DNA of 64,000 bases. Origin: Harmonia axyridis (Eukaryota > Arthropoda > Insecta > Coleoptera > Coccinellidae). Where the stretch lies: assembly GCF_914767665.1 (NCBI RefSeq), contig NC_059502.1, positions 43,201,812-43,265,811 on the forward strand, given 5' to 3'. The translations under genes and the position numbers were made by a program. Of this stretch, positions 15,601-23,690 are shown piece by piece (the stretch's first letter is position 1; every line of letters starts with the position of its first letter). The notes beneath the pieces were generated by a model that had not been told where the DNA came from, did no database searches, and was given only the letters and a program-made list of their open reading frames with translations.

Positions 15601-17268
15601 TTATACCAATGTGGTTTCCATAGACACGTGTGTCAAGCTTTCGTCCCTGTGCAATACGATGAGAAGTGTTAGAATGAGAAACATTGAAGGAAATAACAAA
15701 CAAATCAAATCAACAACAGAAGTCAGTCGTGCATTTGTGATTACAGCAGCAATTGACCTTACCACGTGGGAGATTATAGCTACCTGCGTGACATCCGAGT
15801 CCAAGAAAATCAACAATGTGGAATGGCTTACTTGGATAATTGATCATTATACAGAAAGAATGAAGTAAGAAACGTCCCTTATACCAATGTGGTTTCCATA
15901 GACACGTGTGTCAAGCTTTCGTCCCTGTGCATTACGATGAAAAGTGTTAGAATGAGAAACATTGAAGAAAATAACAAACGAATGAAATCAACAACAGAAG
16001 TCAGTCGTGCATTTGTGGTTACAGCAGCAATTGACCTTACCACGTGGGAGATTATAGCTACCTGCGTGACATCCGAGTCCAAGAAAATCAACAATGTGGA
16101 ACGGCTTACTTGGATAATTGTTCATTAAACAAAAAGAATTGAATAAGAACAGTCCCTTATACCAAAGTCGTATCCTTAGACACGTGTGTCAAGCTTTCGT
16201 CCCTGTGCAATACGATGAAAAGTGTTAGAATGAGAAACATTGAAGGAAATAACAAACAAATGAAATCAACAACAGAAGTCAGTCGTGCATTTGTGGTTAC
16301 AGCAGCAATTGACCTCACCACGTTACAGATTATAGCTACCTGCGTGTCATCCGAGTCCAAGAAAATCAACAATGTGGAATGGCTTACTTGGATAATTGAT
16401 CATCATACAGAAAGAAGGGAATAAGAACAGTCCCTTATACCGATGTGGTTTCCATAGACACGTGTGTCAAGCTTTCGTCCCTGTGCAATACGATGAAAAG
16501 TGTTAGAATGAAAAACATTGAAGGAAATAACAAACAAATGAAATCAACATTAGAAGTCAGTCGTGCATTTGTGGTTACAGCAGCAATTGACCTTACCACG
16601 TGGGAGATTATAGCTACCTGCGTGACATCCGAGTCCAAGATAATCAACAATGTGGAATGGCCTACTTGGATAATTGTTGATTAAACAAATGAAAGAGAAT
16701 AAGAACATTCCCTTCTACCAAAGTGGTTTCCTTAGACACGTGTGTCAAGCTTTCGTCCCTGTGCAATACGATGAGAAGTGTTAGAATGAGAAACATTGAA
16801 GGAAATAACAAACAAATGAAATCAACATTAGAAGTCAGTCGTGCATTTGTGGTTACAGCAGCAATTGACCTTACCACGTGGGAGATTATAGCTACCTGCG
16901 TGACATCCGAGTCCAAGAAAATCAACAATGTGGAATGGCCTACTTGGATAATTGTTGATTAAACAAAAAAAAAAATAAGAACAGTCCCTTATACCAATGT
17001 GGTTTCCATAGACACGTGTGTCAAGCTTGCGTCCTTATGCAATACGATGAGAAGTGTTAGAATGAGAAACATTGAAGGAAATAACAAACAAATGAAATCA
17101 ACAACAGAAGTCAGCCGTCCAATTGTGGTTACAGCAGCAATTGACCTTACCACATGGGAGATTATAGCTAGCTGCGTGACATCCTAGTCCAAGAAAATCA
17201 ACAATGTGGAATGGCTTACTTGGATAATTGTTGTTTAAACAAAAAGAAGGGAATAAGAACAATCCTTC
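1..17268 (+). repeat. Satellite A, left array (278-bp tandem repeat)
   Basis: About 62 head-to-tail copies of a 278-bp monomer; the window starts inside the array. Each monomer carries GACACGCGTGTC or its C-to-T form, then CAAGCTTTCGTCCCTGTGC, a purine-rich middle, CCACGTGG, and a junction hairpin of the type AAGGGA-loop-TCCCTT. Two broad monomer classes alternate: one with ACGCGT and CGAATG, the other with ACGTGT and CAAATG. Monomer ends also vary (GTTCATTAAAC, GATCATCATAC, GTTGATTAAAC). 278 is not a multiple of three and many monomers have in-frame stops (CGTAAAAG variant), so I regard it as non-coding. The right edge is sharp at 17268/17269, where unit U1 begins. I do not recognise the family. 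Confidence 0.97.
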
Positions 17269-18503
17269 ATAGATACAATTGAATTGTAATTATTCATTTC
17301 ATAGTAGAAACTGGTATTCGTCCAAAAAAACATGAATAGAATTGGGATTTTATAAATAAAAAAATATAAAAATTGAATATAAGATTCTAACATATGAATT
17401 TAGCAATAAAGAGTTCTATAATAAGAATAAAAGATTCTACATTCGAAATTTAATGCCGTCTTTTTAATCGATTGCAGAGTTTATTCATTTGAAACCTTGC
17501 TTTCATATTTCATATGCATTGTCATTTCTAGACATTACTCTATTTCATTGGTCAATTATTGTTTGATTCTGAATTGCGAAACGACGAATTTTTCTATTCT
17601 TTTAAATCTGAGGTCTAAAAATGTAAAAGAATTGAATAGACTTGACCAATCCTTATTCAGATGCAAATTCTAGAGGTTTTAGGCATTTACATTAGTAAAT
17701 GGTGGAACATCCAAAATGTTACCAAATCGAGGCCTATGCCATTGAATAGTTGGTATCCCAGACAATCGAAACTACTAGCGTACACCAGATGTAAATTATA
17801 AGCACAGACCTTTAACTGTAGTAAGAGAGGAATTCAATATATTCTGAGTTCTCATGTCTAATATCCAGGATAATAAAATTCAAAGAAATCCAATCTGACC
17901 TTAGACAGAACTTTTTTTTGAGTAATTATTCAACTAAGTTTTGATTTTCAAGTGAATTAGAGGACCAATAGAAGAAAGAAATTTTATAGTAATCAGAGAC
18001 GAGAATTCTCCAAAAAAATTGTTCTGACCAAGGAAAAGGAATAATAGGTTATAAAACGGAAATTAATGAGTGTTTTGTTTTGGGTCATTATAGATATAGG
18101 TTAATTCAGAGTTCATGACTGGTATATTTGTGATTTTTGTGAAACAAAAAAAAATTACATGATTCGAGTGCATGAGGTACGATCTTCCAAAATATCCTCA
18201 TTTATCTAGGTTACAGAAGTAGGAGAACGTAGCGCCGCTGAACACTGGGAAAAATTATAAAGTTTGGTCAAGTTTTTTTTTATTACATTGAGCGAAATTC
18301 ACCTGATTTCAAGAGCAAAGAAAAAGGAATAAAGAGTCCAAAGTCCTGAAATAGCTAATACTGTTTATGGTTGATTGGAATTTTCACGAAGACGATCTTT
18401 TTTCCTTCTGAGATAGTAGTTCTTGCAAAAATTTAATTTAAGTTTCAGGAAAAGAAATTTCTTCGAAAAAAACAAACAAAATTTTACATTTATACAAAGT
18501 TTG
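17269..18503. other. Non-coding segment X of unit U1, downstream of the USP10-like copy
   Basis: About 1.2 kb of AT-rich sequence found in all five unit copies, with scattered substitutions and small indels. I see no credible reading frame, RNA gene or transposon end in it. It lies 3' of the minus-strand USP10-like pseudogene, beyond its poly(A) signals. The only local features are homopolymer runs and a GC-richer patch, GTAGCGCCGCTGAACAC, near 18229. Confidence 0.7.
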
Positions 18504-18526
18504 TTTATTGAAATATAATATTTATT
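18504..18526 (-). promoter_or_regulatory. Candidate poly(A) signals of the U1 USP10-like copy
   Basis: Two AATAAA hexamers on the minus strand (TTTATT on the plus strand at 18504-18509 and 18521-18526) lie about 175-195 bp beyond the ancestral stop codon at 18700-18702. This is a normal distance for a short 3' UTR. U3 keeps one of them (48462-48467). The site is supported by position only. Confidence 0.45.
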
Positions 18527-18699
18527 TTTTATATACATATACATATACATATATATAACTATGTAAAGTCAATTTATCATATTCTCCCGAAATACAATAC
18601 ATGGCATTACTCATGAAACAACAGAAAAATATTACAATGTTCAGCATCCTTAAATCTAATCTGTACAAATTAACAACTATATCAATGAATCTTTACACT

Positions 18700-19657
18700 T
18701 CACACCGTATCACTCCTTCGATAAAATAATAAATAAGGAACTCTATCTCCTTGACGTTTGAGAACATCTTCTTCCGTAACTCTGTTTATTTTAGAGTCAT
18801 CAAACCTCAACTATGTATTATACCCCGAATGGAAAGTATCTGCTATATAATGCCCATAGCTGGCCTCCTTTCCTACAAGGTATACTACAGATATTAATTT
18901 ATATTGTCTCTCCGCTGAAGTATTCGTCCTTCCAGATAATATTTTAGAATCAATCTGCAGATTGATGGGAAATTCTATAGTCTTCATTATTTTAGTGCAG
19001 CCATTCATTCTGTATTCGAAGCATTTCAAATGTAATACTAAAACTACAGGCAACTTCTCTATCATCACTTGCTGCCATGCTTCAACCGTTTCTTTCGTTT
19101 TCGATGATGTCAGACCCTTTAGTTTGTTCTTGGTTGTAAGGCCTTCTAAAGCTTCAGCTATGTTATTTGCTTTCTTAATATTTAATGTCAATGTTAGGAA
19201 TGGTTCAATATTTTCTGAAGTTTCGTCTCCGGTTTTATGGATTCTTGAACAGAGAAGTCCTCCGAATATATCACTAATCGGTGTCTTGTCCATTTGTATT
19301 TCTCTTGTTACATTCCCTTCGTTCCTAGGACCAATAACTTTCCAATCATCCACATCTATTTTCACTTCTTTTTTAGCTGCTTGAATATTTTCGTCATGGC
19401 TAATCAATTTCATTATTCCCATCATTTCATCATTGAGTCCATTCAACAGAAGGCCCAAGATTTCTTCGGCGTCTTCTTGTCGGCCTTCAACAAGGAAAGA
19501 ATCGCTACGTGTTCCGTTTAGCATCGTATAAAACGATGAGGCCTCAAACGAATTGCCATTGTCTATATTGACGAAAGTTTGCTTCTTGTTTTTCTTTTTT
19601 GAACCTGACTTGCGTCTTACATTGGGCAGATTATCGAAGTTATTCATAAATTTACAC
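18700..19657 (-). pseudogene. Usp10: U1 exon 5: His box and C-terminal half of the USP domain
   Basis: This exon encodes residues 247-565. The splice acceptor is CAG just above 19657, after an 80-bp intron (19658-19737). The frame is open from the acceptor to a TAG at 18811-18813. Translation past that stop continues as LRFDDSKINRV...PYLLFYRRSDTV to TGA at 18700-18702, aligning without a gap to the USP10 C terminus, in which a Trp stands where the TAG is. The change is therefore TGG to TAG. It removes the Asp-containing FDD motif and the last beta strands. The His box (YGHYIADTF) is intact here. Confidence 0.9.
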
Positions 19658-19737
19658 CTGGAATAGTTGAATAATGAAAATACATATATAAAATTGTTAT
19701 TCAATCAAAGTTGCAAATTATATTAATTTATACTTAC

Positions 19738-19939
19738 ATATTTCCACTCATTGTTATTGATTTCAGTGCATTATTGTGAGTGAAGTTCTCTGATAGCCGT
19801 TTGAGGAGATTACAAAGTGGTGGGCAAGCAAGTAAGGCTTGTAATATTGAGTTTATATAACGAAAGTTACTTTTGTTTCGTAAACCCCTGGGTTTAAAAC
19901 TGGTTTGGGTCCCATCAATTTTATAGTTCTTGAGAAATT
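19738..19939 (-). pseudogene. Usp10: U1 exon 4: Cys-box exon with catalytic Cys changed to Arg
   Basis: A 202-bp exon with CAG before it and GTAAGT after it, open throughout. It reads FLKNYKIDGTQTSFKPRGL, then RNKSNFRYINSILQALLACPP. In the USP family this is the Cys box, where the residue before YIN is the nucleophile. Here the codon at 19860-19862 is CGT (Arg). The U2 and U3 copies have TGT (Cys) at the same place, so the T-to-C change is specific to U1. Confidence 0.93.
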
Positions 19940-20137
19940 CTGAAAATTAAAAAATATTACTAACCATGATAGAAACTTGAATTTTCACTGATATTTGTAG
20001 GTGAAAACCAAAGCATTCCACTTTTCATCAAGTAAAATGGGTTCAACTAAGTAAAATAATTATCTACTGTAGATGTAAGCAAATTGTTAGTTGAAAGTAA
20101 GATAAATATATAAAAAAAGATGTGGTTTTGAACTCAC
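19940..20137 (-). other. U1 intron 3 of the USP10-like copy
   Basis: A 198-bp AT-rich intron from GTGAGT (adjacent to 20138) to AG at 19940-19941. It joins AGA/GGA-G to AA-TTT and restores a Glu codon at residue 180. No separate feature is seen in it. Confidence 0.75.
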
Positions 20138-20545
20138 CTCCTAACATATGGGTGGCTGAATCTATTTTTTTGACTACTTTTGTATGGTTTAAAGATGTTA
20201 CATGTGAATCATTAATTTTATTATCTATTTTCTCATTCGAAATTGTTTTAACATCTTTATCAAATAGACTAGCCCATGATTTTTTCCATACATTTACTGT
20301 GGGCTCCTCAATTTTAGATTCATTTTTATCCGAGATGCTACTTTCAATTTTTTCAATTGTCCTATTGGAAATTGTATCATTTTTGATTATCTCTGTATTA
20401 TCTCTTGCAATAATTTCAACTGTTTTTACAGCTCAACTAGGGGGAGTTGAAGGTTTCGAATGTTTTCCTGTCATCTCATTCTGGATAAAAGGTTTTGTGA
20501 TTGATAATCCATTGTAATTGATTACAGATTTTCTACACTCATTTT
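20138..20545 (-). pseudogene. Usp10: U1 exon 3: low-complexity linker with SWASLF motif, nonsense codon
   Basis: A 408-bp exon encoding the Ser/Lys/Glu/Asn-rich region before the USP domain. It ends at a GTGAGT donor and begins after TTTTTCAG. It contains the KSWASLF motif seen just upstream of the catalytic domain in USP10 proteins. TGA at 20433-20435 replaces the TCA (Ser81) kept in U3; U2 shares the TGA. No other stop is visible. Confidence 0.85.
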
Positions 20546-20631
20546 CTGAAAAAGTTGATATTAGTTGATTCATTATTATATTACATATTCATATTGACCA
20601 TGAATAATTCTTTTAAGATCTCTATACTTAC

Positions 20632-20755
20632 TTGCAGAAAATTTTTGTTTAACTCTACAGGGTAATTTGTATTCACTAGAATTGGTAAATAATATATTAT
20701 TTATAATACGGACCTCTTCTTCTTCTAACGCAGTTAACTCCAAGAAATGTAGTTT
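20632..20755 (-). pseudogene. Usp10: U1 exon 2: N-terminal exon (open)
   Basis: A 124-bp exon reading KLHFLELTALEEEEVR and onward, with acceptor TTTTTTCAG and donor GTAAGT. Its length (remainder 1 modulo 3) fits the phase of exon 3, so U1 keeps the ancestral form. U2 and U3 lack 4 bp after GAGGT and are out of frame. Joined to the ATGGAG first exon, the protein starts Met-Glu-Lys-Leu-His-Phe. I recognise no domain here. Confidence 0.75.
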
Positions 20756-20948
20756 CTGAAAAAAAAATAACAATATAATAGTTGAAATCATTTTGGAAAT
20801 TATAATATTTCTGTATATAGTATATCCAAAGTCCCTTGAAATAGTCTATAAAAACGCTTGGCCAGAGATAATTGCAAAACAGTCATAAACCAGTAAGGCG
20901 AAATTTATATCCCTCAGTGGAAGCAGAAGGCTGAATGATAATGATGTA

Positions 20949-21060
20949 CAGGGTGATTCACCGCGATGGCTTATTGTTTATGGAAAACTAATAATAATTT
21001 TCTGCTGAAAATTTTAACAATTTCAGATTACTACCTACTTATTTCAAACGGCACACCCAG
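20949..21060. mobile_element. MITE-like element, 112 bp, in intron 1 (U1)
   Basis: The ends CAGGGTGATTCACCG and, read from the other side, CTGGGTGTGCCG are similar inverted repeats. The element is bracketed by TA on both sides (20947-20948 and 21061-21062). This is the form of a small non-autonomous DNA transposon with a TA target duplication. Copies lie at the same place in U2 and U3, so insertion predates the unit duplication. The family is not identified. Confidence 0.45.
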
Positions 21061-21516
21061 TATATTATTGCATTATCAGATAGCTTGGTTGATGATAATT
21101 TCAGCAATATGGAAATACTTGAGTATAAGCTGAACAGTTCATAAGTTGAAGAGATTCCTATAGATATCTAATGAAAAGTTTTTTGGAAAAATCTATATTT
21201 TTTTATTCATTCAGTCAATTTTACGTAGATATAAAAAGAGAGGGGTCTCAAGCAAACTCTATACTTGAAGAGTTTTCGAGGAAAATCTTCAACTGAGGAA
21301 AACTGCAATTTCTCATTGAATGGAGTAGTCTATGACTTCCAGAAAACATGAAAAGAAACTAAAAAGTCGAAATTTCTTGAATTGTAATAAATTTCACGTT
21401 AAGAAAGTTGAAAATTCATAAACCAATAAAAAAAAACTAACTACATAAAATATAACTGATTTTTGAAAATATTCGAATAAATGAAAATATCCCAAAGCTA
21501 GTATTAAAAAAATTAC

Positions 21517-21522
21517 CTCCAT
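21517..21522 (-). pseudogene. Usp10: First coding exon ATGGAG, inner copy (U1)
   Basis: Six coding bases (Met-Glu) followed by a GTAATT donor, in phase with exon 2 (AAA CTA CAT). It is the inner of two copies created by the 0.7-kb duplication; the outer one is at 22218-22223. The assignment rests on phase, donor and conservation in all copies. Confidence 0.5.
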
Positions 21523-21637
21523 ATTCAAACAATTAACTATTCAAACATGAAACTTTCCACTAGAAATATCACTTCAACAACTGTTTATAAAGTAACTCTT
21601 TGAAGAATGTTCGTTAAACTGAGGTTACTTTCAATTT

Positions 21638-21657
21638 GTCAACCCGGCATGGTTGAC
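21638..21657. promoter_or_regulatory. Inverted motif GTCAACC-N6-GGTTGAC in the 5' region (U1, inner)
   Basis: A 7-bp perfect inverted repeat about 115 bp upstream of the ATGGAG exon. It is kept in the other copy at 22339-22358 and in U2 and U3. It could be a dimeric binding site or part of a 5' UTR hairpin; no factor is assigned. Confidence 0.3.
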
Positions 21658-21718
21658 GAACATAGAATATTTTTCTTCTTCTTAACTATGTACAGGTCGA
21701 GCCATATACCTAATGTTA

Positions 21719-21854
21719 GGGGCAAGTTGCACCATTTGCCTAAACATTGATTAAAATTTCAACATTGATTAATTTCTGATTTCTTTCGAGAAATCATAGA
21801 GTAATCAACGTTTGAATTTTTAATTAATGTTTAGGCAAATGGTGCAACTGGCCC
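21719..21854. mobile_element. MITE, 136 bp, PIF/Harbinger-like (U1, inner copy)
   Basis: Long inverted ends (GGGGCAAGTTGCACCATTTG against GGGCCAGTTGCACCATTTG read from the other strand) extend through CCTAAACATTGATTAA. The centre contains GATTTC-TTTC-GAAATC. It is flanked by TTA on the left and TTT on the right. The sister copy has TTA on both sides, the 3-bp TWA target duplication typical of PIF/Harbinger elements. There is no transposase. Confidence 0.7.
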
Positions 21855-22217
21855 TTTGTCTATTGGGTAAAATATAGAAGTGCGCGTGCGCCGCATATTT
21901 TTTTGTTCATTCAGTCAATTTTACGTAGATATAAAAAGAGAGGGGTCTCAAGCAAATTCTATACTTAAGGAGATTTCGAGGAAAAACTTCAACTAAGGAA
22001 AACTGCAATTTCTCATTGAATGGAGTAGTCTATGACTTCCAGAAAACATGAAAACAAACTAAAAAGTCGAAATTTCATGAATTGTAATAAATTTTTCGTT
22101 ATGATGGTTGAAAATCCATAAACCAATAAAAAAAAAACTAACTACATGAAATATAACTGATATTTGAAAATATTCGAATAAATTAAAACAACCCTAAGCT
22201 AGTATTGAAAAAATTAC

Positions 22218-22223
22218 CTCCAT
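22218..22223 (-). pseudogene. Usp10: First coding exon ATGGAG, outer copy (U1)
   Basis: This is identical in structure to 21517-21522: ATGGAG then GTAATT. The open frame on the opposite strand here is accidental. Either copy could serve as the first exon. Confidence 0.5.
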
Positions 22224-22338
22224 ATTCAAACAATTTTCTATTCAAACATGAAACTTTCCACTAGAAATATCACTTCAACAACTGTTTATAAAGTAACTCT
22301 TGAAAGAATATTCGCTAAACTGAGGTTACTTACAATTT

Positions 22339-22358
22339 GTCAACCCGGCATGGTTGAC
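22339..22358. promoter_or_regulatory. Inverted motif GTCAACC-N6-GGTTGAC in the 5' region (U1, outer)
   Basis: The same 20-bp site as at 21638-21657, again about 115 bp upstream of the ATGGAG exon. Confidence 0.3.
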
Positions 22359-22419
22359 GAACATAGAATATTTTTCTTCGTCTTAACTATGTACAGGTCA
22401 AACCATATACCTTATATTA

Positions 22420-22555
22420 GGGGCCAGTTGCAACATTTGCCTAAACATTGATTAAAATTTAAACATTGATTAATTTCTGATTTCTCTTGAGAAATCATAG
22501 AGTAATCAACGTTTAAATTTTTAATTAATGTTTAGGCAAATGGTGCAACTGGCCC
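22420..22555. mobile_element. MITE, 136 bp, PIF/Harbinger-like (U1, outer copy)
   Basis: It is flanked by perfect TTA duplications (22417-22419 and 22556-22558), with inverted ends GGGGCCAGTTGCAACATTTG and GGGCCAGTTGCACCATTTG. The whole element can fold into one long hairpin. It lies about 200 bp upstream of the outer ATGGAG exon. Confidence 0.75.
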
Positions 22556-22597
22556 TTAGTCTATTAGGTAGAATATAGAAGTGCGCGTGCGCCTCAT

Positions 22598-23205
22598 TTT
22601 AAATTTCAATAATAATATATATAATCATAATAATAATTTTCAAACAGATAGTTCCTAAACTGTGCTCGAAATAAAAAATTCCAATCCCACAAAATTATCT
22701 GTATTTCGTTTCTTCATTTCCAGCTTAATTTTATTGTAATCTATGGTCCACAGTTCGCATTGAAAAAATGTCCAGCGGACAGGATAAATAGATGGCGCTA
22801 GTGTAGCTAGGGGTATATTTGTATTTTGTGGTTTCTGTAATCTGCATTCCGTGGTTTCATGTTAAGCGTGGTTATATTCATAGATAAATACAAATGTACC
22901 CCTTATATATGGTTATAATTGATTCTGATAGATGTGGCAAGCTGAAAAATAAATATTAAATTCTGTTGATAATTATAACATAGGTAATGAGAAAACCATT
23001 TTCTGTTGATATTTCGACATTTCGATCTTTAGCGGAATATAACAATTATGTTAAATTATTATATTTACTTTAATATTATTTTTGTGTCGCCCGACCAAAG
23101 TACAAATTTCCGAAATTATATTTTGTTCCCGATAATAGGGACATTCGATCTGCCAACCGAAGAAAGCGAACATACTTTTGTTGGATAGCACATATGCCTA
23201 CTTAT
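22598..23205. other. Non-coding upstream region of U1
   Basis: AT-rich sequence between the duplicated promoter segment and the hammerhead element. Apart from the 93-bp inverted-repeat element (22810-22902), it holds an ATA-rich microsatellite (about 22606-22640) and a short palindrome GTCCAGCGGAC. No gene is seen. Confidence 0.6.
22810..22902. mobile_element. MITE-like inverted-repeat element, 93 bp (U1)
   Basis: The left end GGGGTATATTTGTATT and the right end, read on the other strand, GGGGTACATTTGTATT match at 15 of 16 bases. Flanks are CTA and TTA. U3 has the same element complete (52774-52866). U2 has lost the right tip together with adjacent sequence. The family is not identified. Confidence 0.55.
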
Positions 23206-23281
23206 GCGTTTCGTCCCTGGCACACACACCGGACTCATCAGGGTGACTTTGGTATAATTGTGTGTGCCGTGTCACAGACGC
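23206..23281 (-). ncRNA. Hammerhead ribozyme motif, stem-III-open form (U1)
   Basis: On the minus strand: GCGUC (stem III plus cleavage triplet GUC), stem I UGUGAC/GUCACC, core CUGAUGA, stem II GUCC/GGAC, core GAAA, stem III CGC. All core elements of a self-cleaving hammerhead are present in the right order, in the arrangement where both ends lie in stem III. The expected cleavage is after the C of GUC. The only flaw is a U-C mismatch at the base of stem I. Loop I (GGCACACACA) and loop II (UGUGUGUGCC) are fully complementary. Activity is untested. Confidence 0.85.
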
Positions 23282-23301
23282 TTGGGAAATTTATTATTAT
23301 C

Positions 23302-23384
23302 GGGAGCCGCCGGGACTCGAACCCGGCACCTTGTCGCATCACGGTGAGTGAGTCTACCTCTTAACGTCTAGGCTACCGAATGCT
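23302..23384 (-). mobile_element. tRNA-like head of a SINE-type element, 5' of the hammerhead (U1)
   Basis: On the minus strand this has an A-box-like TAGCCTAGACG and a perfect pol III B box GGTTCGAGTCC (23313-23323) inside a T-arm CCGGG-TTCGAGT-CCCGG. The acceptor 5' strand is degenerate, so this is tRNA-derived rather than a working tRNA. A short AATAATAAATTTCCC linker separates it from the hammerhead at 23206-23281, and both recur together in U2 and U3. A SINE with an embedded ribozyme is the simplest reading. The outer ends and target duplications are not clear. Confidence 0.65.
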
Positions 23385-23497
23385 GTGTTTATTGTTGCTA
23401 TGTGGAGCTTTATGAGAAGCCGCCACACTTTCATCCTTTTTGAAGTTTTTTATGAAATTTACCTTAGAACATAGAATATACTCTAAGAAATTAGCCT

Positions 23498-23580
23498 TCT
23501 AGCTATTCAGTGAATAGTTTTCTATTCAGTGAGTAGTTGATATTTATGAATATTCGTTACTATTCACTGATGATGATTAG
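23498..23580. repeat. Short inverted repeats around CTATTCAGTGAATAG
   Basis: CTATTCAGTGAATAG is a 15-bp odd palindrome, followed by CTATTCAGTGAGTAG and, inverted, CTATTCACTGATG. The cluster is kept in U2 (47030-47100) and U3 (53465-53535). The function is unknown; a decayed inverted-repeat element is possible. Confidence 0.4.
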
Positions 23581-23690
23581 ATAGTTGAGTAATTAATCAT
23601 TTGTGAAGTTAAGAATGAAAGTTTGAATGATCCCTTTCAGGAATAATTGAAGAAAGATATTGAAATTGGAGATCACATATGTTGAAATTG

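Larger units (their letters stand above)
18700..22223 (-). pseudogene. Usp10: USP10-like ubiquitin carboxyl-terminal hydrolase, unit U1 copy (broken)
   Basis: The reconstructed gene has coding exons at 22218-22223 (or 21517-21522), 20632-20755, 20138-20545, 19738-19939 and 18700-19657, all with GT-AG borders and compatible phases; the total is 1698 bp, 565 codons plus stop. USP10 removes ubiquitin from substrates with a Cys-His-Asp centre. Visible family landmarks, compared from memory with human USP10, are KSWASLF (residues 132-138), FKPRGL before the Cys box, LLACPP after it, GRQEDAEE (305-312), IGPRNE, LVLHLKCFEYR, the His box YGHYIADTF (His516), LRFDD and PYLLFYRR near the C terminus. Lesions: TGA at codon 81, catalytic Cys206 changed to Arg, and TAG at codon 529. 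It cannot make an active enzyme as read. The functional parent gene is presumably elsewhere. Confidence 0.9.
21197..22597. repeat. Tandem duplication of a 0.7-kb promoter/exon-1 segment (U1)
   Basis: Two copies (about 21197-21896 and 21897-22597) are offset by 700-701 bp. Each carries the ATGGAG/GTAATT first coding exon of the USP10-like gene on the minus strand, an inverted motif GTCAACC-6-GGTTGAC, a 136-bp MITE and a GTGCGCGTGCGC tract. The copies differ by scattered substitutions, so the duplication is not very recent. U3 has it too; U2 has one copy. Confidence 0.9.
17269..23690 (+). repeat. Segmental unit U1 (complete 6.4-kb macrosatellite unit)
   Basis: The sequence beginning ATAGATACAATTGAATTG at 17269 begins again at 23691, 47220 and 53659, defining a tandem unit of about 6.42 kb. 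From low to high coordinate the unit holds: a 1.2-kb non-coding segment, the 3' end and exons of a USP10-like gene on the minus strand, intron 1 with a MITE-like element, a 0.7-kb duplicated promoter/exon-1 segment with two more MITEs, a 93-bp inverted-repeat element, and a hammerhead/tRNA-like element. Its left edge abuts satellite A directly. Confidence 0.95.

Noticed and set aside
62..17187. Recurring 71-93 residue reading frames on both strands of satellite A
   Set aside because: Most begin at TTG or GTG rather than ATG, the 278-bp period breaks frame, common variants put in stops (CGTAAAAG), and differences between monomers are often amino-acid changing. They follow from the repeat, not from coding.
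1..17268. CENP-B box in satellite A (TTTCGTCCCTGTGCAATACGA)
   Set aside because: The required spacing and the A-N-N-CGGG part are missing.
18365..18550. 61-residue minus-strand frame in the 3' region
   Set aside because: Low-complexity AT-rich sequence across the poly(A) signals; not kept in the other units.
18962..19384. 140-residue plus-strand frame (and 157 residues at 48932-49405)
   Set aside because: It lies antisense to USP10-like exon 5, whose minus-strand translation has clear family motifs.
20122..20517. 131-residue hydrophobic plus-strand frame (and 50121-50486)
   Set aside because: Antisense to exon 3, which carries the SWASLF motif and fits splice phases on the minus strand.
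22248..22451. 67-residue plus-strand frame in the duplicated promoter segment (also 45806 and 52212)
   Set aside because: It runs into the MITE, is broken in the inner copies (21546 and 51511) and resembles nothing known.
23302..23384. Functional tRNA gene
   Set aside because: T-arm and B box are good but the acceptor stem does not pair well and the anticodon arm is unclear; it is better read as tRNA-derived.
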